From Sycobia sp. Sy_11 (taxonomy: Eukaryota; Arthropoda; Insecta; Hymenoptera; Epichrysomallidae): a DNA stretch of 64,000 nt. Under the pieces are notes generated by a model that had not been told where the DNA came from, ran no database searches, and saw only the letters and a program-made list of their open reading frames with translations. Positions within the stretch are counted from its first letter, which is position 1. Each line of letters starts with the position of its first letter. Below are positions 21,119-32,196 of the stretch, in pieces. The stretch is taken from assembly GCA_018907035.1 (NCBI GenBank), contig JACCIC010000286.1, forward strand, positions 425,001 through 489,000. The letters run 5' to 3'. The position numbers were made by a program, and so were the translations under genes.

Positions 21119-22310
21119 TCGCAAAAAATATGTAGTTCTGTTGACCGTTATTGTTCGGTGCGCGGTATATAGCATCGTGGAATTTTGCAAACTTTAATTT
21201 TGATCGCATTATTTACCCACATTGGCCAGCTTATGAAGTCTTCATTGCGTATCGGTTTATCCCAATGAACGTCGCTGCGCCAAACATTGTGCATCAGTAT
21301 TTTCGTGTTTAGCATAAATGGAGCTAAAATACCTAATAGGTCATATACTGACATGATTATTGAGAAAACCTCACGCTTTGTAGGTTTTCTTTCTCCGTAC
21401 AATAACTCATCATTTATTTTGTTCCAACCTACATTGAAGGTAAGTACATCTAACTCTCTATCCCAATATAACCCAAGGATTCGATCCTCCACGTTACACA
21501 AATCAACTTTCGCGTCGTTAGCTAACTTTCTGGTCTCACTTACATATTCTATCGCTCGCGGATCGTTCGAGGTCCACTCGTGCATTTCAAAATTTGCCGT
21601 ACTATTAATCAAAATAATGTCGAGTATGAGATCTATCATTTCCTCGACTGTATTAGTACCGACTAATAAATCATCCATATAGAAATTTTTTACTATACTT
21701 TTTTCCTCATCGGGTTTGACATTTTTTAATCTTTCCGCATTTTTGTTTTTTACAAAAATAGTGATACATGGCGAGCATTTAGAGCCGAAAATCAGTACGT
21801 TTATTTCGTATTCTTCGATTTCTTCTGCACGACTTTTCCGGAAAAGAATGCGCTGTGCCCCTCGATCTTTTTCAATCATACTATCACGTAAAAACCTATC
21901 TTTGATATCTCCTATCGCCGCGACTGCAAATTGCCGAAACCTCAACAACACGCCGATAAGAGATTGCAACAAATCGGGCTCTGTATCCAGCTGATCATTA
22001 AGACTGACGCCAGATGTTTTAGCGGCTGCATCTAAAACTAAGTGGATTTTTCTCGGCTTGTTCGCGCTTTGCACTCCGGAATGAGGAACATACCACAAAC
22101 GCGGTCTCTCGATGCCGGGTTGAACCTTTACCGCATAACCATTTGAAATGGATCTATCAAATACTTTATAATAAAGTTCCGCAAAGTTAGGATCTTTCAT
22201 GAATCGTCTTTCTAAAATTCTCAACCGATTGAGCGCAGTTATTTTACCATTTACCGTCGGAACGTTATCGTCCTTCCATAACAACCCCGATTCCCATTTT
22301 TTCTAAATGG
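21119..22310 (-). pseudogene. BEL/Pao reverse transcriptase, 3' region deleted
   Basis: The main open stretch is 378 codons (21,148-22,284). It begins GLLWKDDNVPTVNG and continues ALNRLRILERRF, RLWYVPHSGV (63-71), KIHLVLDAAAKTSGVSLND (79-97), IGDIKDRF with D126, RILF, FGSKCSP (167-172) and catalytic YMDD (202-205). REVFSIIMSVYDLLGILAPF is the RT-RNase H connection. Both catalytic regions look intact. A stop follows PRTEQ, and the next frame starts RNase H (ELHIFCD) before being cut by LTR sequence at 21,119. The RT may be recently disabled. Confidence 0.88.
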
Positions 22311-23200
22311 ACTAATCTGGTCATCGTTGATTTTACTAACTATGGACCTCAACAGATCAATACTATTAATATATTCCGGCATTTCAATCGACTTAAACGA
22401 AAAAATCGCATTTTTGAAACACGTAGTAAATCGTGCGATATCGATTTTTCCCGATTTTAAACTAGACAAATCTACAATATCTTTCACGATTCTTTCAGCG
22501 ACGTTCCGCTTGTATTCTCGGGCTCGTTGAATTGACATAAGCGCGTAGAAGACCTATACTCGTCTTCAAAATGCATCCACTCTAACGGATTACCGTTAAA
22601 CAGAGGCAAATCTTTAGCAAATTTAATACAGCTACCTACGCGCGAGTTTGATCTGCTTAAGGCTGCTTCTCTTACAACCCGCAATGTTTCTTGCAGCTAT
22701 TCGGCAAATAAACTAGTTGGATTTGTTTCGGCACTCGAATACATACTTGCATTATTTTCGCCAATCATACCGCTTGTTATCGTACTAGCCTGTGGACTCC
22801 GACGAGCATCGGCAACGCTCAGATGACTCGTCGTCGATATCGCGTTGATTCCCTCCGGAGAAGCAGTAGCGTTCCTCTGTACAGATATCTCCTGCGATGC
22901 TGGTGGGATATCATGTCGAATGATGATATCAGCTTGATTTCTCGACAATCAGACCTGCTCACTGGCACCTTCGACTGGCGGAGTTTCATCGTCCTGGGTG
23001 CGAGTCAACGGGACAACTCCATTATTCCCGCGTGTTCGTTGGCTCCCAGATTGCTGAATTTTTTCGATAGCCTCCGCCGTTTTTGACCGCGTACGATTCG
23101 CTGTTACTGGCACGCTAGGAAGCACAGCAGCACGTTTCGTGCTTCGTTCTTTCCGCACCGTAGTGTTGGATGATGATGGAACACTTCGGTCTGTGTACAT
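22311..23200 (-). pseudogene. BEL Gag with internal deletion, joined to RT
   Basis: The first methionine, MYTDRSVPSSSN, is at 23,200. A low-complexity N-terminal part is rich in Ser, Thr, Arg and Gln. The segment KFAKDLPLFNGNPLEWMHFE (within 22,484-22,684) is the conserved BEL Gag core (L-P-x-F-x-G-x-P-L-E-W). After a frameshift near 22,530 the later Gag part (RIVKDIVDLSSLKSGKIDIA) runs to SKINDDQISPF, then RT begins. The CCHC knuckles and the aspartic protease expected in between are missing. Confidence 0.75.
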
Positions 23201-23330
23201 AGACCAATTTACTTATTCACTCGCACAATCACTTGTTTAGTCACTATTTCAAACACTCACTTGTTTATACACTATTTCACAAACCACTTCCGCTTGATAC
23301 GTCGAAGTTTGTTCCTCACTCGGGACACCA

Positions 23331-24228
23331 ATGTACGGGGTAAGGCGTGGAAGCGGGAAAGAATATAAAACAATGTATAAAACAATAATTTTCAATATTA
23401 TCAATACAAATATCACTTTATCACAACGTCGAAAAATACTAAATAATATGATACAAATTATCTGAAGACAAATTTAAAATGTTTCCATATTAAATAATAC
23501 AATAAGTTTACGCGATCTGACCGCTGGAACGTTCAAATTCAAAGTGTTTTCTCTCTCCGCTGACCTGCTCGTCCCCTTTTCTCCCGTGCGGGGAGGGGAG
23601 GGGAGAGGAAGTGCTCGCCTCTATGTAAGCGTCAACAGGCCAAATAGTCTTCTGCAGAACATTGTACACTATCAACAGTTGCCCGTTCCCTCACATACTT
23701 CCCACCTCACCGTGCCTAGCCGACAGGGTAGCACTCCCTGCCGCTATAGAGCGACCTCATTTCGTAGGCGGGTCATAACGCCTCCGGAAAGTCCTGATCG
23801 TCTTTTCGGAGGCCGTACCGCCTCGGATATCAGTAAGACGTTTCCCGAGTCGCGGGCCACGTAGACTATTCTTTAAACGCATACTGCTATACCTTAATTT
23901 TCTCACATGTGGACAGATTGAGGATCCACGGTTCACCTTTTAGTTCCTAATAAGGTCCTTTACAATGACAATATAATAATCCGACGTGTGGTTATTTATT
24001 TTCTTTCCATTTGTAATGCACGTGCATGCTCGTCTGAGCTTCGATGCGTTCGTACATATACACAAATACAGAATCATACACATATATTTATATACTTTTA
24101 TCCATACCTATCGATACACATAAACATATACACATGTACCACTATATACGCTTTTATATACATACGTACGATGTATTTACAATGTATATCTCTCCTAGAC
24201 AATTGTAAAACGTAGACAACGCGAAGAG
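23331..24228 (-). repeat. BEL 5' LTR (right copy)
   Basis: It is the direct match of 20,029-21,118 without the 302-bp segment. Similarity to the left copy ends at 24,120; the last 108 bases (24,121-24,228) are probably the LTR's real start on the minus strand, lost from the left copy. Confidence 0.8.
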
Positions 24229-24310
24229 TACTGAACAGATTGTTCTGAAATTTGACACATAGATTCTATATTATCTTGTGAAGGACATAGCCTATGTCGA
24301 TGCTAGTTAT
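24229..24310 (+). repeat. repeat family B, right half
   Basis: TACTGAACAGATTGTTCTG and ATAGATTCTATATTATCTTG continue the family interrupted at 20,028. It ends GATGCTAGTTAT, which resembles a Helitron 3' terminus (CTAG followed by T). Confidence 0.75.
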
Positions 24311-25794
24311 ATTATAAAAACTGGAAAACCGAGAAAAATATTGATTTGATATAGAAATATCACATAAGATTGATACGATTTTCATCGAACAGAAAGTTAT
24401 CATTTTTGTAATATTTGGTATCTTTAATTTTGATTCATATTTTTCTAATTTAGCAGCATATACAACTGCTATAATCATTTAATAATATATCATCTTTATT
24501 ATTTTTAATTGATAAAGATTTTACATTTTCAGTAATTCTATCACTGATTATAATAATATCTCATGACGTATATCAATAAACGGAATAATACATTAGTTAT
24601 ATAAAATTAGTATTTTGCCACGAATGTCAAACAGTTAGGATCGCGGTTCGCTGAGATTGATGATCTTTTCCTCAAGATATAAATAAAGCTGACCTAATTG
24701 TTGAGATAATGCGTTTTCGAGCTGGTTTGTAAAGTTGCGCTACTACCACTTTTTATCTTGCGAGCCGTGAGGGTGTCGTAGTATATTTGCCATTCCTGGC
24801 GGTCCCCCGAAGGATAGCCAGAGACTCCGGGAGGGAAGAAGAAGAAAAAAAAAGCGGAGGTACACAAAAGTAATTTAAAAATGTAGCGGAGGACGCTATT
24901 TTAAGTATTACTTATCTCTCATGGTTCTTGAGATTTTGCAAGGAAGAGGTTACGGGATAAAGGAAAAACCAGGCAGATGCTTTTGGGCGACTATCTGGTA
25001 CTCAGGTGCCTATGACACACATCTCAGCGACGATTGAGTCCATTTATGAAACAGTGTAACTTTTGCACAACATGATATTTCAGTTCTCTTCTTCCCTATA
25101 CTTTTCTGCCGCTTTATAGAGGGTTTAACTGTGAGTTGAAATAAGCAGTCCACCGTGGTGTCTCGCGCACAACAACAGACCGAGACATAGCGTTTAAATC
25201 TTCAATCTAATAAAAGAAGAAAGAATTAAAAAAAGATTGACTCATCGAAAAGAGACTCATAAACATCCCCATGCACCTTTTATATTTTTCAAATAACGGT
25301 CCGCACGAAGCAGTTCAGTGGCTCGATGCATAAAATAATCAACTTTGTAAATGTTGCAAGGAATTATTTTGCGGTCGCCAGAAACTTTAAATTTTTATAA
25401 ATTTACCATAAAAAGTTTCAGTTCGAGGTTGAGGCGGTCGTATTTTAATAATTATTCTGTCGTGGTCGATGGCGGTTATGGAGAGCCTCTACAATTCTGC
25501 GGAAGGCAAATAAAGGCATGGAAATTCAGTCTCGTTGTATAACTGAATTAGCTCTCTGTATTTTGACAATCGCGGCGTCTCTGAACAATCAGCGTTAATG
25601 AGCCCACGAGCTTTTGTATGGACTAAATTCAATTACAAGTTCGGATTTGCCGCGAAAGAAAATCGACTCGAAGGAGGAAGGCCAGAGACTAGACGACACC
25701 CATCGAGAGCTCGTTTCTTTAGAATTTTCCTCCGAATTCCTCAACAAAATGCGTAAAGTAAGAAATAGAGATGGATAAAATAAAATATAATTGA
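24311..25794. other. no gene recognised
   Basis: A more G+C-rich patch at 24,730-25,130 includes TTCCTGGCGGTCCCCCGAAG. The 63-codon frame at 25,351-25,542 has no known motif. Neither is supported as a gene. Confidence 0.55.
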
Positions 25795-26215
25795 AGTCAG
25801 CGATGTTTTTATAAAATTACTCGTTAGGTATCTTTTATGTTAATAAATATTATTATTGGTCTTACCGTCTTTATAATACAACATGTTAAATAAAATAATG
25901 AAACTGTACTTATGTGTTGGGTATCAGTAAATCGGTATCAAACCGGCGAAGTGTTTGTTCTTAATTTCTGGTATAAAAATTACTCCGAACATAATTTTCG
26001 AAAAAATGATTAAGCATCATGAGCGAATTATAATGTATATAATTGTTCAATATATTCATTAGTATAATGACGTTGAAAAAGTTATTCCGTGCTGATTCAG
26101 GCTTAGTTACTATTATAATTGATTCTTAATTCACATTTTACACATTTAAAAATAAGTGCTTTACTTACTATTATTAAAATCTGAAAAACAACTTATTACC
26201 ACAATATATTATATT
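25795..26215 (-). repeat. dispersed repeat family A, copy 5 (minus)
   Basis: It is the reverse complement of about 14,460-14,850. Shared blocks include GTAAATCGGTATCAAACCGG, GTTCTTAATTTCTGGTATAA and ATTGTTCAATATATTCATTA. Confidence 0.75.
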
Positions 26216-26402
26216 AAAAATTAAAAATAAGAATCAAAATAAAATTAATAATAAAATAATAAATAAAATAAAAATAATAAAAACCACATTTTATTTTAGT
26301 AAAGGACAACCTAATTACCCCCAGCACCTTAAATTTAAATTTACCTTTGATGTCTGACGTTTCCAACCACTACGGTTCTTCCTTAGGAAGTTAACTTATA
26401 TG
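26216..26402 (-). repeat. Penelope tail with hammerhead-like motif (minus)
   Basis: On the minus strand, TTCCTAAGGAAG, hairpin AACC/GGTT, GAAACGTCAGACATC and AAATTTAAGGTGCTGGGGG match the tail of the second Penelope copy (18,600-18,700). No Penelope coding region is attached. It joins family A copy 5. Confidence 0.65.
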
Positions 26403-27270
26403 TAATTTTTTATGTATTCTACTGTATCTTACATGGTAAGTTCATAATATGGTTGAATTTCAATTTAGTAAGATAAAGAATTCATGAAAAAATATCAATA
26501 TGATTTACCTATTCTATATTATGTAATTTGAGTAGAATCTTGCTAATAATAAATAATTATCAATGGCAGTAGTGCATCAGTATCGTATCAAAAATAATAA
26601 ATGTATTGAAATCGATTTTTATACAGTTTGAACAATTGATCACTCAAGATCAATTTTTTTCTCTTATTTATTGCAAAAGTCCGTGTCCAATCAAACCTCA
26701 AAATGGCGAAACCTGGCAAGATGGAAAAACTGGTAGAGAAATGAGGATCAAGAAGCACAGGAAGCACGAAGAGCTAAATAAAAGAACTAACTTCTTTAGA
26801 ATTAAAAACACTGGATCTCGCTAGACTCTCCTTTCCTCTCGGGTATCTCAATCTCTTTCTCTGTCTCCCTCTCCTTCCTTTCATCTACCTCCCTCTTTCG
26901 TTCGCCAAGAAACAGAGAAGGAGATAGGGTACTATTCACCTCCTTGAAAAAGACCCCTTTTCTTAAGACACTGGTGAGGCAGCCACGCAGCATATCGTCG
27001 AGACAATGATATCACCGTGGGAGGGTGGCGATGGTGGGGCTGGGAGAGGGTTACGAAAGAGAGTAGGGTCGTGCCGCTTTATAATTCCCGGTAGATTGCC
27101 CTGGTGAAATTAATATCATAAATAATATCGTAAAAATACAGCAGCCGCACGCTGTATGGTGTCATGCGCGATGCGCATCACTTTCCAGGCCGCACACGCC
27201 TTTTTCGCTGACTTCTCCCGGGAACAACTTTTCCACTGTTACTCTTTTGGATTGTGTCCGAGAAATCACA
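26403..27270. other. no gene recognised
   Basis: Short open stretches (26,606-26,824 plus, 26,802-26,993 minus) are Lys/Glu-rich or derive from a CT-rich tract and have no domain. Nothing else was seen. Confidence 0.5.
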
Positions 27271-27424
27271 GCTTTCACGCACTAAAGCTCGTACTAAATA
27301 TAGTTTTTACAAATCGTTCGTGGAAGACTAAGCGTGTGATGGTACGCTTCAGAGCATTCGTCGTATCACACGCTCAGTTATTCACGAACGACTATTTATT
27401 ACGAGTTTTAGCGTTTGAAGCCAA
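27271..27424. repeat. imperfect palindrome, ~70-bp arms
   Basis: The left arm (27,271-27,350, with CTCGTACTAAATA, TCGTTCGTG, AAGCGTGTGAT) is complementary to the right arm (27,356-27,424, with ATCACACGCT, CACGAACGA, TATTTATTACGAG). The spacer is only a few bases, so the RNA would fold into one long hairpin. It may be a foldback element. Confidence 0.8.
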
Positions 27425-27484
27425 TAATTTCGCGACAACAAACCAAAAGAGCAAGATAGGAAAAATTATTCTGCTCTCCTATCC

Positions 27485-27506
27485 CTCTCTCTCTCTCTCT
27501 CTCTCT

Positions 27507-27558
<52 letters not shown>
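27485..27558. repeat. compound (CT)n-(AT)n microsatellite
   Basis: About 11 CT units are followed directly by about 24 AT units. Confidence 0.95.
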
Positions 27559-27561
<3 letters not shown>

Positions 27562-28084
27562 GGGTATTCCAAATATATTTTTTCACATTACTGGATCGAA
27601 AATAAGCAGATGAGTTCTAATACAATAATTTTGAGCATTATGGAAAGTTGCGAATAATCTTCGTTCATTAGTCCACGAGCAAATAATAATTGGACTCTCG
27701 ATCAAGAGATCTAGAAATCGAGAGCATGTGTGGACAATTTCACGATTATCGAAACAACAATGAGGGGAATCGATTTACTGCAACAGGAAATTGTTTACTT
27801 TTTATTTAAAGTCTTTTTCACGAGCGTCCTTCTAAATTTGTAACTAATCTAGTAACTAAGCTAGAAAATTAATTTGACATTTCAAATTTGAAAATTATAA
27901 AAAATTTTATAAAAAACTACGGCCCTACAGTCATTCTTCAGATTACGACTCAAAATTTACACCCATCTTCATTCTCGATTTTTATTCCTTTCGATCGACA
28001 GATCAATTAGCGCTTGCTAACTCGTTAATAGATTATGAATATTTGAACGTAGTGCAACGATTATTTACAGCTTTCCAAAACAAT

Positions 28085-28990
28085 TACGAACTTCGCACAT
28101 GAATTTTTTTGCCTGAGCATCCCCTGCCTCGGCTTCGCCCGAGATAATAAAATAACCGATTTCTTAAAAAGTTCAATAATATCTAAGTGTTCGCATACTT
28201 TAAATTGTAAATATAAAAATTCTAGCATCCCCCGTCTTGGCTTCGCCCGAGGTAATAATTTAACCGATTTTACAAACAATTCAATAATATCTAAGTAAAA
28301 AGTACTATATATATACAAATCTATATTTCTATAAATAATTGACCGTAAATTACCCATCGTCGCTTCTGTATAAAAAACAGCTTCAGAGAGTCCACTTCAA
28401 ATAGCTGATATTTTACCGACCATTTTATACAATATATATATGCATAATAAATATGGCTTCGATGGAGAAAATTGTTCTTTCGAGTTCGAGCGGTAGAAAA
28501 ATATGTCCAAGTGTCTCAAGATGACGTTTCCAAAGAGTATCAAGTTCGGACAATAGGAAATGTCTCGGGACGACTACTATAGACAGTTTTGTGTTGAGGA
28601 GGTAGAATACAATTTCCGGGTATCCAGAGACGACTATTACTGGGAGTGTATTGTTTCCCATCAAATATACACGACACTCCCCGTAGAAGTCGTTCTAAAA
28701 CATTTAAAAATCGGGTTCTATCATCCAAACACGATGTCTTTGGGAATGACCAATCCAGTTGTCCTGACATACCTAAACATCGTTTTCTACCAAATAAATA
28801 CGATAGTTCCAATAGAAGTCGTCCGGAGAAAGCTAGAATAGCTTCCTAACGACTAAACACAATACTCCCATAGAAGTCGTTCGGAAAGACCTAGATATCG
28901 TATTTTACCGTCCCAACACGAATCTTCCCATAGAAGTTGATTTTCTCATACCTGGACGTCTTTTTCTATCAACGAAATACAATATTCAAT
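28085..28990 (-). mobile_element. Helitron-like non-autonomous element, copy 1 (minus), with tandem 3' ends
   Basis: On the minus strand it ends CTCGGGCGAAGCC..., then GGGGGATGCTAG, a G+C-rich hairpin followed by CTAG as in Helitron 3' ends. Two such ends occur in tandem (near 28,110-28,140 and 28,215-28,250), sharing TTCAATAATATCTAAGT. Upstream (28,480-28,990) lies a degenerate tandem repeat with a unit of about 62 bp (ATAGAAGTCGT...CCTAGA/GATATCGT). The whole block is inverted relative to 37,770-38,600. No Rep/helicase gene is present. Confidence 0.6.
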
Positions 28991-29647
28991 GTGTGATCAA
29001 AATTGTGATTAGTATCTAGGCCTTAGTTTAGTGGCTAGATTGTATGTGTGCATATCCTCGAGGAACATTGCATTGGTGATTCAGAGCGACGTTCACGGCC
29101 GAGGAGTCGACGTGACTTGTTCCAGGGCGAGAGATGGGAGCAAAATGAGTGGATTCGCTTGGTACAGTAGTGAGGAATTTCCCGAGACGTTACGGTCCAT
29201 TGCGTGCCTTTGTATTTATCTCTCCCCTTTCCCATCGTCCACATGTGCTGTGACGGTGCGGAGATTAAGAACTGGATAAATATGTGCAATCGCGTTTTTT
29301 TTATAATAATTGTGTTTTTTCTTTTACATAAGTATACAGGTTTATTTCCTATATATGACTGTGTAAAGTGCCCACTCTGTATTTAAGTTACATAATAGAA
29401 TTAAATAAACAGACTTTTATTTTTGACAGGGATTTTATGCCCAAACAAACGATCAACTGGCGCGATAGCTCCACGAAGGTGAATTTCAGAACTGTCGGCA
29501 TGTCGTGGGCGCTACACTATTTACTTCTAAATTGAGATTTCGAATTTTCATTCCAAAAAAAGAATTATTTACCACTTCTCTATCGATAATTTTCCAAAGC
29601 CTATCTACTATTTATGACCTCAAGAATCATTTCCCGCAAATATGTTT
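28991..29647. other. unassigned block, possible LTR remnant
   Basis: A G+C-richer segment at 29,080-29,250 and the motif TTTTATGCCCAAACAAACGA at 29,440 (compare TTTTTACGCCCAAGCAAG at 33,083) hint at retroelement ends. No coding region or pair of repeats was found. Confidence 0.4.
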
Positions 29648-29958
29648 GGCTAAAAAGCAGTTTTTAATATAAAAGTCCGTGTGTGACTATAGAAAATGGT
29701 CAGAAACACTTTTTTTTAAATATATATAGTAATAGAAATACATAGCAAAAAAGTTCACATTAAGACGTCACCAACTGTAGCAAAAGTTCAGGTAAATGCT
29801 TCATATAGTAAGTTGCTTTAATATAATATATCGTGGCCTTACCGCGCTTTAATTTATAATATATAGTAATAGGTTTTAACATAATAATAACCTCTGATCA
29901 GAGGTTATTATTATATGTATGTACTGTATGTGATCAGAGGTTCATACATACAATGTAT
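29648..29958 (+). repeat. repeat family C, left half, cut by gypsy insertion
   Basis: It matches the reverse complement of about 43,980-44,205: AAGCAGTTTTTAATATAAAA, CTTCATATAGTAA, ATAATAATAACCTCTGATCA + GAGG, and TATGTATGTACTGTATGTGA. It stops at 29,958 at the gypsy LTR and continues at 33,367. It contains a perfect 34-bp palindrome at 29,881-29,914. Confidence 0.8.
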
Positions 29959-30323
29959 TGTAGGAGAGTTTGTTAACAGGGTAAAAATGAACATCGAAAT
30001 TAACATACAGTATATTCAAGAATTTTATTGTTCGACAGACTTATACGATATGCGATGTGCATTCTTTGAGTGGCGAGAAATAACTAACTAATACCTAAGA
30101 ACTTCTGAGGCAAGGGCAGGTATAAAAGTTACCGTATGGGATCAAGATGGTCGAAAACGAACCTCCGGTTGCGCGGAGTATTCGGATGGTTAGGGATTAA
30201 TGAAGGGACTAGAATTTAAGGCAATCCGGTTGAAATTGTAGGTACAATAAAATAGAAAATTTCAAAGCTTCGAAAATTAAGAAATTTGTTGTTTATGTAG
30301 TTGGCGTTCGGAAGATCGTTACA
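29959..30323 (-). repeat. gypsy 3' LTR (left), 365 bp
   Basis: It runs from TGTAGGAGAG to GATCGTTACA and matches both parts of the right LTR: AACATACAGTATATTCA, GGGCAGGTATAAAAGTTACC and TTTATGTAGTTGGCGT. Confidence 0.88.
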
Positions 30324-30487
30324 ATACTATCCCATCACTGTTTTTGTACCAAAAAAATTAACATGACATTTTACAAAACATTTTCATGAAATATACGTAA
30401 TAGAGAAAATTTTAGCATTATATATCTATATGTGTTTGAAAGGAAAATATGTTCACTATTTATTGCTAAACCATACATATCCGGAAA

Positions 30488-30802
30488 TCACACTTTTCTA
30501 TTTGATTTTCTTAAATTCATTGTTGAAGATTGATTGTCTACTGTTTCCTTAGTCGTACCCAGGGTATTTTGCGTGTTAGTTTGTTCAAGTGGTTGGTTTG
30601 ATTCTTCTTCATCTATAACATATGTTGGCTTCAACCGATCAACTGTAACGTTGACTTGCTTTCCTTTTATTGCAATAATGAAGGTCCCTTCATATCTTCT
30701 TATGACATGATATGGACCTTCATACGGTTGCTGGAGACGAGTTTTACTTGTGTCATTGCGTACGAATACTTGCTCGTACGAGGCAAAGTCTTTAAAGGTC
30801 AA
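30488..30802 (-). pseudogene. gypsy integrase C-terminal (GPY/F-type) domain
   Basis: A 104-codon frame reads VFVRNDTSKTRLQQPYEGPY, then HVIRRYEGTFIIAIKGKQVN and VTVDRLKPTYV. This is the integrase C-terminal domain with its GPY motif, which helps bind DNA. The tail after residue 65 is Gln/Thr/Asn-rich without a motif. A frameshift near 30,840 separates it from the integrase core. Confidence 0.82.
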
Positions 30803-30841
30803 AGTCCGTCTTCGTCGATGGCAGTTGTTGATTGGTCTGAG

Positions 30842-31498
30842 TTATGCGAAGTAACTCTTTAACACTGTAACGAAATTGTTTGAACTTACTTGATTTGTAT
30901 TCTGGGGTATGAGAAACTCGCCACGAAGGAGTATGCTTTCTCCAAAAATTAGTTCGCCGGACGTTGCTTTAAGATCGTTACGCCAGGTACATCTGATACC
31001 TAATAGCACAGACGGGAGTGATATAGTCCATGGATCGCTTTCGTGGATTTTGATAGCGCTCTTTAATTGTCGGTGAAAACATTCTACAAGGCTATTGGTT
31101 GCAGGATGATATGCACTTCTACGTAAGTGAGTCGTGCTTAATAAAGTATTCAATTCCTTATATAGGCGTGACTCAAACTGTCGCCCTCGATCTGTTATGA
31201 TTTTAATGGGCGTGCCAAAACGTGCTATCCAACCGTTAAATACAGTTCGTACGATGCTTATAGCTTCGGACTTGTCTCGAGGCCGACGAAGACGTTTTTG
31301 CGGGTACACGGACACGTCGGCACCAGTGTTGATCAGGTATTGGATTTTAGAATCTTCATCGGTTACGCATACACGACGAGACATCCGGTAGAAATCGTTT
31401 GCCGCGAGAGCTCTGAGTGTTTTCCGCAATATACGTGCACGGTTGGGAATACTTACGCGCGTCTTTTCCGAAATGATAATGGTAATAGCACATACCAT
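30842..31498 (-). pseudogene. gypsy protease fused in frame to integrase core (RT/RNase H deleted)
   Basis: One open 218-codon frame starts in another frame of the zinc-knuckle region. It reads CVTDEDSKIQYLINTGADVS, the retropepsin loop with the catalytic D changed to N (D-T-G-A to NTGA). At about residue 76 (RPRDKSEAISIV) it passes directly into integrase: GWIARFGTPIKIITDRGRQF, ELNTLLSTTHLRRSAYHP and NSLVECFHRQLKSAIK. The second D (ITDRG) and the E (LVECF) of the D,D,E triad are present; the first D and the zinc region are lost with RT and RNase H. The frame is intact across the junction. Neither enzyme should work. Confidence 0.85.
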
Positions 31499-32033
31499 TA
31501 GCTTCTGTTGGATTCCTTCCCTGAGTCGAACGTGGCTGTGAACGGAAACCTCACGTTGATCGAGAGCGTGAACACCAAAAAAAATTTCTATTCTGTTGCG
31601 ACTGTATGACCGAAATCTCTTGATGAAAAGAAGAGATCATTTCGTTCATTTTGTATTGAAGCTCGATGTAAGTTTTATCTTTTCGTACTTACCAGTAGCA
31701 GGTGGGTTCGCAATAATGTACCGCACTTCTTTTGCATATCGTGGTTCCAGGTTTCCAACAATATAGTTATATTTCATGTGATCTGCTACTATCGCGGCAG
31801 TATTCTCTTTCAACTTGATCAAAACACATTCCGGGATCGTTTGGCGAATAGGGTGGTAGTTTTAAAGCGACGCGGTTCACTCGACTGATTGAAGTAAACG
31901 AAGTATTTGGCGTATGCGTGATATCGTTATTTCCCGGCGGCATTTGGTTATTGTTTCCTTGCGCTATTTGCAGTGAGGTGTTTGTCATTAACAACGCGTG
32001 TGCGTCAACCGGAGTTCCATTGTTGGAATTCAT
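31499..32033 (-). pseudogene. gypsy Gag, frameshifted
   Basis: The start is taken at MNSNNGTPVDAH (32,033). RVALKLPPYSPNDPGMCFDQ + VE is the conserved Gag matrix/capsid start. After a shift near 31,800 comes DHMKYNYIVGNLEPRYAKEV and then IIANPPATGKYEKIKL, typical of insect gypsy Gag. The knuckle YYHYHFGKDARKYSQPC follows in another frame near 31,400-31,490, with one Cys lost. The short length and shifts show decay. Confidence 0.78.
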
Positions 32034-32196
32034 TATTTTAACATAGATGTAACACTGCACCGCATGCACGATAAAGTTCTCTTACTTCGCCGAAAGTCAC
32101 GTTGCACTGGTCGTCGTTTATTCCGCACACTGAAACTATAGAGTTTATTGTATAACGAGCAGGCTAAGATGACAGTTATCACTTTTCAAATCACTT

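Larger units (their letters stand above)
20029..24228 (-). mobile_element. BEL/Pao element with LTRs, internally deleted, TACT target duplication
   Basis: Two direct copies of a long LTR (20,029-21,118 and 23,331-24,228) flank minus-strand Gag and RT. TACT at 20,025-20,028 and 24,229-24,232 flanks the whole, and the host repeat (family B) continues on both sides. Protease, RNase H and integrase are missing, so it depends on other elements or is dead. Confidence 0.85.

Noticed and set aside
28085..28260. CRISPR-like array from repeated G+C-rich hairpins
   Set aside because: Only two copies, unequal, in a eukaryotic transposon context; better explained as tandem Helitron-like ends.
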